From JAAURS01 sp031362245 (GTDB taxonomy: Bacteria; Cyanobacteriota; Cyanobacteriia; Thermosynechococcales; Thermosynechococcaceae): a stretch of DNA of 5,244 nucleotides. Made by a program: the position numbers and the translations under genes. The stretch spans positions 1-5,244 of the forward strand of contig JANLSD010000298.1 of the NCBI GenBank assembly GCA_031362245.1, in the 5' to 3' direction. Positions within the stretch are counted from its first letter, which is position 1; every line of letters starts with the position of its first letter. A model generated the notes under the pieces. That model searched no databases. It was not told the origin of the DNA and saw only the letters and a list, made by a program, of their open reading frames with translations. This document shows, piece after piece, positions 1 to 5,103 of this stretch.

Positions 1-2
1 AT

Positions 3-1388
3 CGCCTCAACGCTGGAGCCATCGGTGGCACCCTCACTGCCCAAGGTGATTGGCTCACCGAAGAAGGAAGCCTCATCCAAGGCCAACGCCATAACAGTCA
101 CCTGCTGATCCAAGAATTTATGATCCTCGCCAACCGAGCCGTCGCCCAGTGGTTAGCCGAGCAGGATATCCCAGCCCTTTACCGGAACCATACCGCCAGG
201 GTGATCGCCCCCGACCGCGAAACAATGTATCAGACCATGCTGAGTCTGGGTTCAGCCCAAGCCATTCGACAGCGATTAGCAAGCTGGCTCAACCGAGCCG
301 AGTATGGGCCAACACTGGTAGGACACTTTGCGCTGAACCTGTCAGCATATTGTCACTTCACCAGCCCCATTCGTAGACTAGCCGACCTCATTAATCACCG
401 TATCGTCAAAGCAATTCTCAAGAACCAAGACAGTCCCTATAGCAAGAGTGACCTAGAGCAGTTAGGCCAGCATATTGCCCAAGTGACCCGCGAAAACGAA
501 AAACAGACATCAGACTATTTTAAAGAAAAGCATCAAGCCCTGTATCAAGCCCAGGTAGAGGATACTGAAGAACTCTCAAACAAATCAGCGAAAGAATTTA
601 GCAAACTGCTGAAGTATGCCATCGAAAAGCAGGAAATGGAGACGCTCATCCCTGAACTAAAAACGCGCTTGGACTCAAGTAAACTGCAACTCGTCGATCT
701 GTATCTACTGCTGTTCGAGAGTGAAGACAAAGCCCTACAGCAGGAAGCATTTCAAAACCTCAAAGAAAATGTGCAGGATTCAGCCAGCATCATTTCAATG
801 GCGACGGCGCAACAAACGGACTGGGAAAGCTTTGATTATGTGGATATTCAGCACAGTCAGACCGCACCCTTTTTTGCATGGTTAGAAGTCAAAATCAAAG
901 ACAGTATCCTGACGACAGTTCATCCAACCGAACATCAGCGCAAACAGCCAGCGCGTCATCAAGCCTGTTTGTCGTGGATTGAAGCGTATCTTCAGGATAC
1001 GCTCGTATCTCCCCACCAGCGAGTAGAGCCAGCGCTCAAGGCAGAGGAAGTGCCGGAACCCGTTTCTCAGACTGATAAAACGAGTACACCAGCTCAGACA
1101 AAACCGATTCATCCTGCCTTGCTCAAGAAGCTCAAGGAAGGACAAAACTTTATTGGGCTGCTGGATAGTGTATGTCAAACCCTGAAATGGGAGAAGCCGG
1201 AGTATGAGTTTATGGAATCAGAGCCAGGGTTTGAATGCGAATGCAGACTGAGCGCTCAGGGTGAACGGGTGACAGGAACCGGAGTCGCTATCAAGAAGCA
1301 GAGAGCGAAGAACATTGCAGCATGGCGGGTGCTGGAGCGGGTACAGGCGATCGCCGAGCAAAAGTGGGGCGAGTGGAGTAGTGGTTGA
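3..1388 (+). CDS. RNase II/R (RNB) family exoribonuclease with C-terminal dsRNA-binding domain, 5' end missing
   Basis: The frame is open from the left edge and gives 461 residues. The ATG at 120 is internal, because residues before it (GSLIQGQ, LIQEF) continue the conserved RNB motif LIQEFMILANRAVAQ. The visible RNB part includes IPALYRNH and, at about residues 118-125, HFTSPIRR followed by LADLINHR, the signature near the active site of RNase II/R. This family degrades RNA processively 3' to 5' using metal-binding aspartates, which lie upstream of the window. RNase II/R proteins normally have an S1 domain after RNB; none is seen. Instead there is a Lys/Glu-rich helical stretch (about 140-240), a divergent dsRBD-like segment (about 245-331), a Pro/Glu/Thr linker (about 332-372) and a clear dsRBD (about 381-447) with GTGVAIKKQRAKNIAAW. 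The linked dsRBD suggests recognition of structured RNA; this is inference. The gene has one HIP1 site near its 3' end and converges on parB. Confidence 0.88.
   Translation, partial: RLNAGAIGGTLTAQGDWLTEEGSLIQGQRHNSHLLIQEFMILANRAVAQWLAEQDIPALYRNHTARVIAPDRETMYQTMLSLGSAQAIRQRLASWLNRAEYGPTLVGHFALNLSAYCHFTSPIRRLADLINHRIVKAILKNQDSPYSKSDLEQLGQHIAQVTRENEKQTSDYFKEKHQALYQAQVEDTEELSNKSAKEFSKLLKYAIEKQEMETLIPELKTRLDSSKLQLVDLYLLLFESEDKALQQEAFQNLKENVQDSASIISMATAQQTDWESFDYVDIQHSQTAPFFAWLEVKIKDSILTTVHPTEHQRKQPARHQACLSWIEAYLQDTLVSPHQRVEPALKAEEVPEPVSQTDKTSTPAQTKPIHPALLKKLKEGQNFIGLLDSVCQTLKWEKPEYEFMESEPGFECECRLSAQGERVTGTGVAIKKQRAKNIAAWRVLERVQAIAEQKWGEWSSG
1347..1354. repeat. HIP1 octamer GCGATCGC inside the RNB gene
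   Basis: This is a perfect copy of the highly iterated palindrome, extended to GGCGATCGCC. It lies in the codons for the last helix of the dsRBD in the exoribonuclease gene. HIP1 is abundant in many cyanobacterial genomes and supports a cyanobacterial host. Confidence 0.8.
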
Positions 1389-1486
1389 TGGCGATCTCTA
1401 CAGCCAGCGCCAAGAAGAAGGCGAAGACTGAAGCGGCGGCTTTGCTGTTGGAGGTTTTGGCTGGGGAGTGGGTTTATCAGGTTTAG
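1388..1486 (+). pseudogene. Probable remnant of a dsRNA-binding domain (C-terminal third) directly after the RNB gene
   Basis: An ATG at 1388 overlaps the TGA of the exoribonuclease gene (TGATG) and opens a 32-codon frame, -1 relative to the upstream gene. It ends at TAG 1484-1486. The peptide contains SAKKKAKTEAAALLLEVLAG, which matches the dsRBD C-terminal pattern (two lysines, AK, AA, then a hydrophobic helix). The same pattern is seen in the upstream gene as KKQRAKNIAAWRVLERV. Only the final strand-helix part is present, so it cannot fold as a complete dsRBD. In this frame a TAG at 1379-1381 closes the reading just upstream. It may be the remains of a further dsRBD separated by deletion and frameshift, or a translationally coupled small peptide. 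A chance Ala/Lys-rich stretch is also possible. Functional expression is not supported. Confidence 0.4.
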
Positions 1487-1595
1487 CTTTGCTATGATCC
1501 AGCATTAAGCAAGCGGGTTTCTTAGCCAAAGCCATGCATGTCTGAGAGTAAAGACTAGAATGAGATTTTGAAGAATAGACTTTCAGCAGTAGAGC

Positions 1596-1622
1596 GATGA
1601 AGAAGTTTTAATCTTCTTCATC
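1596..1622 (-). terminator. Perfect 10-bp stem-loop spanning the parB stop codon, weak terminator candidate
   Basis: GATGAAGAAG at 1596-1605 is the exact reverse complement of CTTCTTCATC at 1613-1622, with a 7-base loop. The parB stop codon (1608-1610) lies in the loop, and the last parB codons (Glu-Glu-Asp) form one arm. No run of T follows on either strand, so this is not a classical intrinsic terminator. It sits between convergent genes and could help end transcription or protect the 3' end of the parAB mRNA. Confidence 0.3.
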
Positions 1623-2570
1623 TAACAAGGCAGTCAAGTCTTTAAGAATTCGTTCTAACCGTTTTCGCTTTTGTGGCTTGATCAATATGTCTTTAGATTT
1701 TTTGGCTTGTTTTAACTTTGTTTCTATCTGTTCAACTTGTGAGGCAAATGGATTGACTTCTTTAGTGGAAACGTTTAATAAGTCTTTCACTTTTTTCTTG
1801 ATGGATCGAAAGGATAGATTATTGTCTAAAGTCTCTTCTAGTAAAGAAGAACGTTTTTCGGGGTCTTTTATCTTGCTTAATTCAAGAGCAGATGAGTAAC
1901 TCAAACTCTGTTGAAGATGAGCAATTTTCAGGTCTTCAGGTAGTGATAAAGTTCTTAGGTTTTTAGTACGAAAAGTTTGTAGCTCTATGTTGAAATAAGA
2001 AAGCAGCGACGTGATTTGAGTGATTTCTTGACTCGGAGCGACGTCGCTCCGAGTGAGTCGATCTGTGTGTCCTTCACTTCGAACTATTGAAACAGCCTTA
2101 TCTTTTGGAATTTCAAGCTTGAACTCAATTAGTTGTAATATTCCTTCAGTTTCTTCTAGTTTGCTTAGATCCTCTCGTTGTAAATTTTCAACTAGAGCAA
2201 ATTCTAAGGCTTCATCATCGTTATATTCATCAATAATACAGCGAACTTTCTCAAGTCCAGCTAGTTTTGCTGCACGCCAACGTCGTTCTCCAGCAACAAT
2301 TTCATAATTATCTCCTTTTACTCTACGAACGTTGATTGCTCCCTTAAATCCATTGACTTGAAATGTTTCTGAAAGGCTATTTATACTTGCTGCTGAGAAA
2401 AATTGACGTGGCTGTACAGAACCTGCTTGAATCTGCTCAATGGGGATCCACCTTGCCGCTGATTCGCTTTGTTCATCTGCTTTTGATTCGTTTACCTGAT
2501 CTGAAACAAGGCCGTCTAAGATGCCACGTCCTTTGAGATTAAATGTTGACTTATCTGATGCTTTAGTCAC
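1608..2570 (-). CDS. parB: ParB-family partition protein (plasmid/cyanobacterial type), 320 aa
   Basis: ParB proteins bind centromere-like parS sites, act as CTP-dependent clamps and work with ParA in DNA segregation. The N-terminal ParB/Spo0J domain covers about residues 40-150: QPRQ at 53-56, the CTP-binding motif GERRWRAA at 94-101 and ENLQREDL at 128-135. A variable linker follows at about 155-182. The helix-turn-helix and central region (about 183-265) has SLPEDLKIAHLQQSLSYSSA and LLEETLDNNLSF, as I recall from cyanobacterial plasmid ParBs. The Lys-rich C-terminus (about 275-320) is probably the dimerisation region. The start is GTG (2568-2570), supported by an in-frame stop shortly upstream; no clear ribosome binding site is seen. 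A short inverted repeat, TTGAA-GG-TTCAA (2581-2592), lies just before the start. Residues 173-180 (TRSDVAPS) are encoded exactly by a 24-bp palindrome, so the gene carries an in-frame repeat in its linker. It lies 71 bases downstream of parA and is probably co-transcribed. Confidence 0.93.
   Translation of the reverse strand: MTKASDKSTFNLKGRGILDGLVSDQVNESKADEQSESAARWIPIEQIQAGSVQPRQFFSAASINSLSETFQVNGFKGAINVRRVKGDNYEIVAGERRWRAAKLAGLEKVRCIIDEYNDDEALEFALVENLQREDLSKLEETEGILQLIEFKLEIPKDKAVSIVRSEGHTDRLTRSDVAPSQEITQITSLLSYFNIELQTFRTKNLRTLSLPEDLKIAHLQQSLSYSSALELSKIKDPEKRSSLLEETLDNNLSFRSIKKKVKDLLNVSTKEVNPFASQVEQIETKLKQAKKSKDILIKPQKRKRLERILKDLTALLDEED
2031..2054. repeat. 24-bp perfect palindrome inside parB (copy 1 of the paired repeat)
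   Basis: The core TCGGAGCGACGTCGCTCCGA (2033-2052) is extended by AC/GT to a perfect 24-bp palindrome centred between 2042 and 2043. It is in exact register with parB codons 173-180 (TRSDVAPS). It is much more GC-rich than the surrounding gene. The core contains no stop codon in any frame on either strand. The identical core occurs at 3533-3552 upstream of parA. It may be a parS-like ParB site or a dispersed palindromic repeat inserted in frame. Confidence 0.9.
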
Positions 2571-2641
2571 AATAAATAATTTGAAGGTTCAATTTTAATA
2601 TTTAGCAATGAAAAACCTCATCTGGCAGAGGGTGAAAAAGG

Positions 2642-3448
2642 CTAATTTTTGATTTTTTCTGGTGCTGTAGCTAGTTTGCCAAGGGCATTCGCAATGCTCT
2701 TTAGTGGTTCTATAGCAGGATGTTTTGGAGAATATAATGCTAATGGTAAATTTTCGCTGGTAGCGTTTGCAAAGTCGGTTCTTCTTGGGATAGGGGGAAA
2801 AATAACTGTTTCTGCAAAACTTTTATTGTTTCTTAGTGAGATGAAAACCTCCTCAATTGTTTGAAGTGCCCTCCTAGACTGAGATGTACGTTCGTCATAC
2901 ATAGTTGGAACAGCACCTGCAACTTTTAATTCTGGATTAACCTGCTGGGCAATTTCGTATGTTGTTTGAAGTAAATTAATTGTCGCTTCAACAGATTTAT
3001 ATTCTGTTTGTATTGGTATGACCAAGTATTTTGCAGCTACTAGGCAGTTTATAGAAATTAACCCTAGAGAAGGGGGGCAGTCAATCAATACAAAGTCATA
3101 GTTTTTTGTCACTTTGTGGAGTGCTTCTTGTAGTCGGTATTCTCTACGAAGTTCAGAAGCTAACTGTAATTCAGCCTTCGCCAGATAAATATTTGATGGG
3201 ACAAGATCGCATCCTGCTAGATTGGTTAGGATTGGCAGATCTTCATGGTGAAGGAGGCTATGGTAAATAGTTTTTTCAAGCTCAAATGGACTAAGACCAA
3301 GGAAAGTTGTTAGAGATGCTTGAGGATCCATATCTATTAGCAGAACTTTCTTTCCCAAATTTTGAGAAAGATGATGGCCAAGGTTCATGCTTAAAGTTGA
3401 TTTGCCAACTCCGCCAGACATATTAAATAGTGCAATAACCTGACTCAT
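2642..3448 (-). CDS. parA: ParA-family partition ATPase, 268 aa
   Basis: ParA is a Walker-type ATPase that binds DNA non-specifically when ATP-bound and moves ParB-parS complexes, so sister replicons separate. The Walker A region is at residues 9-18 (NMSGGVGKST), followed by LLIDMDPQASLT at about 36-47 and Walker B FVLIDCPPSLG at 119-129. The later conserved block VIPIQTEYKSVEA is at 143-155, and TMYDERTSQSR at 182-192. The length fits short (type Ib-like or chromosomal-like) ParAs without an N-terminal DNA-binding domain. The 'signature' lysine of the deviant Walker A motif (KGGxGK) is replaced by Ser11, while the P-loop Lys16 is kept. As I recall, cyanobacterial relatives also often have A or S there. 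The start is ATG (3446-3448), placing the conserved N-terminal strand at residues 4-8; no good ribosome binding site precedes it. It is the first gene of a parA-parB unit. Confidence 0.95.
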   Translation of the reverse strand: MSQVIALFNMSGGVGKSTLSMNLGHHLSQNLGKKVLLIDMDPQASLTTFLGLSPFELEKTIYHSLLHHEDLPILTNLAGCDLVPSNIYLAKAELQLASELRREYRLQEALHKVTKNYDFVLIDCPPSLGLISINCLVAAKYLVIPIQTEYKSVEATINLLQTTYEIAQQVNPELKVAGAVPTMYDERTSQSRRALQTIEEVFISLRNNKSFAETVIFPPIPRRTDFANATSENLPLALYSPKHPAIEPLKSIANALGKLATAPEKIKN

Positions 3449-3531
3449 CTAATTTTTTGCTGAATTAACGTTTTCATAAAATTGGCATATCTCAGGCTAC
3501 GATCCATCACGAGCTTTAGTCTTTGGTTACT

Positions 3532-3553
3532 TTCGGAGCGACGTCGCTCCGAA
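3532..3553. repeat. 22-bp perfect palindrome upstream of parA (copy 2 of the paired repeat)
   Basis: The 20-bp core TCGGAGCGACGTCGCTCCGA (3533-3552) is identical to the one inside parB and is here extended by T/A to 22 bp. It lies about 83 bases upstream of the parA start on the promoter side. The flanking bases differ from copy 1, so the repeated unit is the palindrome itself. The position suits either a parS site or operator for ParB/ParA autoregulation, or a randomly landed dispersed repeat. Confidence 0.9.
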
Positions 3554-3869
3554 TATTCAACTCGTTCAGATTCTACTGTATTTTGCTGAAGTTAGATCTG
3601 CAAATCAGTCTGAACTTGATCACACCAGACAAAACAACCAAACGCTATGTCAGAAGTGGCTAACTACGAGCTGATTAACGCTTTTCTTTCAGCGTAATGA
3701 TTTCTGTATTGGGAAAATGCGCGATTTTGGAGAAACATACCCCCTCTCTTGTAAAGATGGATCATTATTCTCACCCCCTCCCAACCGACCCAAAGCAAAA
3801 CTACCGCAGAGCTAGGCCATCGCTGAGCCAATGTAAGCCGATCGCCACTCCCCCGCCGAGCTATGGCGC

Positions 3870-3917
3870 AAGAGCGATCGCAGTCCATCGCTTTGTCTTC
3901 GTAGGGCGATCGCTCTT
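3870..3917. repeat. Inverted repeat with HIP1-containing 12-bp arms
   Basis: AAGAGCGATCGC (3870-3881) is the exact reverse complement of GCGATCGCTCTT (3906-3917), separated by 24 bases. Each arm contains a full HIP1 octamer (3874-3881 and 3906-3913). The right arm is followed by two more Ts, so a plus-strand transcript could form a hairpin with a short U tract. With no gene just upstream, it is more likely a HIP1-based dispersed repeat than a working terminator. Confidence 0.7.
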
Positions 3918-4035
3918 TTGCCGATGTTGCTTGAGTTAAGACTGGAGTAGGGTAGAAACATGAGGAGTGATCGCGTTCTGAGGCTGGAGCGTGTGCGGTG
4001 AGCTGGAGCTGGATTTCCGCAAAAGCATTGGAGGG

Positions 4036-4043
4036 GCGATCGC
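4036..4043. repeat. HIP1 octamer GCGATCGC
   Basis: This is a perfect HIP1 palindrome, extended to GGCGATCGCC, in the GC-rich non-coding stretch before the VOC gene. It is the third octamer within about 170 bases. Confidence 0.8.
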
Positions 4044-4104
4044 CTACAGGAGCTATTTGAGCGAGAGCAGACCCCTTCTGAGCCATGCTGGCAATCTTTG
4101 CTTG

Positions 4105-4125
4105 TGAGACTTTGTAGCAGTCTCA
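4105..4125. repeat. Short stem-loop, 7-bp arms
   Basis: TGAGACT (4105-4111) pairs perfectly with AGTCTCA (4119-4125) across a 7-base loop. There is no T run after it and no adjacent gene to assign it to, so its function is unknown. It may be chance. Confidence 0.35.
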
Positions 4126-4269
4126 ACAGTCCGGTCTAAAGCTGGGATCAGCATTGGAAGACATCAAAACAAACAAGCGTTTAGCAACCCTGTTAATCGC
4201 TCGTTAACTCGACCTACTTAATCTGTTGTTTAAAATACCTTAAGATGCTTTTTTATTGCTGTTGAAATC

Positions 4270-4274
4270 GAGAG
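4270..4274 (+). promoter_or_regulatory. Weak ribosome binding site for the VOC gene
   Basis: GAGAG lies 7 bases before the ATG at 4282. It is a partial match to the anti-Shine-Dalgarno complement, and it fits the start that places the conserved first strand (VEHVQLAIP) at residues 6-14. Confidence 0.4.
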
Positions 4275-4281
4275 TCAGAAC

Positions 4282-4650
4282 ATGAAAGTGTATGCTGTTG
4301 AACACGTTCAACTTGCAATTCCTGCGAATGGCGAAAATTTAGCAAGGATATTTTATGGAGATATTCTTGGGCTAAGAGAAAAGCCAAAACCTGAACATTT
4401 AGCCCAAAATGGTGGTGTCTGGTTTGAGCAGTATAACTTGAAGCTTCATTTGGGAATCGATCATAACTTTTGTCCATCTAAGAAGTCCCATCTTGGGTTA
4501 TTAGTTGAGGATTTAGATGAGCTTGTAAGTCGATGTGAGCACTGTGGATATGAAATTGCTACTGGTAAGGGCTTTGAAAGTTACCGCCAAGTTTATGTGA
4601 CAGATCCCTTTGGAAATCGCCTAGAGTTTCTGGAGCTAATCGGGGGGTAA
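4282..4650 (+). CDS. VOC-superfamily protein (glyoxalase/FosA-like fold), 122 aa
   Basis: VOC proteins are small metalloenzymes built from paired beta-alpha-beta-beta-beta modules; they include glyoxalase I, fosfomycin-resistance enzymes and dioxygenases. Module one starts with VEHVQLAIP (6-14), then FYGDILGL (24-31) and WFEQYNLKLHLGID (47-60). Module two starts with HLGLLVEDLDEL (70-81) and ends with VTDPFGNRLEFLEL (106-119), the most recognisable VOC signature. His8, His70 and Glu115 fall where metal ligands occur in FosA-type members. The length is typical of a single-domain VOC protein that would dimerise. The specific substrate cannot be read from sequence: it matches a common group of small bacterial VOC proteins of unassigned function better than any named enzyme. 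It stands alone, with long spacers on both sides, and its codon use is more AT-rich than the surrounding spacers. ATG with a weak GAGAG upstream fixes the start. Confidence 0.9.
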   Translation: MKVYAVEHVQLAIPANGENLARIFYGDILGLREKPKPEHLAQNGGVWFEQYNLKLHLGIDHNFCPSKKSHLGLLVEDLDELVSRCEHCGYEIATGKGFESYRQVYVTDPFGNRLEFLELIGG

Positions 4651-4897
4651 TCTGCACACAACCCTGCGTTGGAGAATTGAAGAGAAATTTTTCGATTAAG
4701 ATTATGATCGACTTATCACCTGCTCAATTGTGGCATTAGTCCTGCCGACCCAACTAAGACGTCCACTGCGCGATTGCTAAACGCCCGCCAGTCGGACGAG
4801 AGCACCTGCCGAGCTACTACTCTCCGCCGTCATTGGCTTTGGCGATAGCCCTCTCAGCTACCGCCCCACTCCAGCCAGCATTCGCAAAGCCATAGCA

Positions 4898-4905
4898 GCG
4901 ATCGC
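4898..4905. repeat. HIP1 octamer GCGATCGC
   Basis: This is a perfect HIP1 palindrome in the GC-rich spacer between the VOC and GST-like genes, the fifth in the window. Confidence 0.8.
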
Positions 4906-5090
4906 CCCTCCCCGCCCTGCAAGAGGACGAAGCACATCGGCAGTAGCAGAACAATGCCCATGGACAACAATCGCCGAGGGTTGATCGGTTATGATGCAAA
5001 ATTATCTGCGGAGGGAGATGAGCAACGTTATGCAGCATAAGTGGCTAGATTTAATTCTGCTTTGACCCCATAGTTGACATTCAGCGATCA

Positions 5091-5095
5091 GGAGA
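5091..5095 (+). promoter_or_regulatory. Ribosome binding site of the GST-like gene
   Basis: GGAGA, with AGGAGAAG around it, lies 8 bases before the ATG at 5104. It is the best Shine-Dalgarno match in the window and decides the start in favour of this ATG over the in-frame ATG nine codons later. Confidence 0.7.
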
Positions 5096-5103
5096 AGCGA
5101 TCA

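Larger units (their letters stand above)
3449..4281. other. 833-base stretch without a convincing gene between parA and the VOC gene
   Basis: The part next to parA (3449-3660) is AT-rich, like the par genes, and should hold the parA promoter. It contains the palindrome at 3532-3553, but no -35/-10 pair stands out. From about 3770 to 4090 the composition becomes GC-rich with three HIP1 octamers. Reading frames there (for example 3664-4086 on the minus strand) have the low-complexity look of HIP1-rich spacer and no family motif. Two plus-strand scraps look slightly protein-like: ATG at 3647 to TAA at 3697 (MSEVANYELINAFLSA) and an open stretch ending at TAA 4205-4207 (SALEDIKTNKRLATLLIAR). They could be worn gene ends, but I recognise neither. 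Confidence 0.6.
4651..5103. other. 453-base spacer without a convincing gene
   Basis: The middle part (about 4735-4940) is GC-rich with one HIP1 octamer and resembles the spacer before the VOC gene in style. The minus-strand frame at 4817-5038 has a Cys/Arg/Ala-rich, motif-free translation and is not accepted as a gene. A 24-codon plus-strand frame from ATG 4991 to TGA 5065 has no recognisable features. TTGACA at 5074-5079 resembles a -35 box for the GST-like gene, but no fitting -10 box follows at the usual distance. No terminator for the VOC gene is evident. Confidence 0.6.

Noticed and set aside
2005..2012. AGCGACGT, an 8-base match to half of the palindrome core, just beside copy 1
   Set aside because: Eight bases are too few to call a third copy, and the other half is absent.
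2616..2632. CCTC...GAGG hairpin in the parA-parB gap
   Set aside because: The stem is only 4 bp, too weak to support a regulatory or termination role.
3664..4086. 140-codon open frame on the minus strand
   Set aside because: The translation shows no family motif, has HIP1-driven composition and overlaps another unconvincing minus-strand frame (3812-4126). It is typical of spacer in HIP1-rich genomes.
4692..4711. TCGAT...ATCGA stem after the VOC gene as a terminator
   Set aside because: Only 5 bp of stem, a 10-base AT-rich loop and no T run after it.
4817..5038. 73-codon open frame on the minus strand
   Set aside because: The translation is Cys/Arg/Ala-rich and without motifs, no ribosome binding site is seen, and it lies in HIP1-type spacer.
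5062..5090. Possible promoter (TTGACC or TTGACA) before the GST-like gene
   Set aside because: No acceptable -10 box at 16-18 bases from either candidate.
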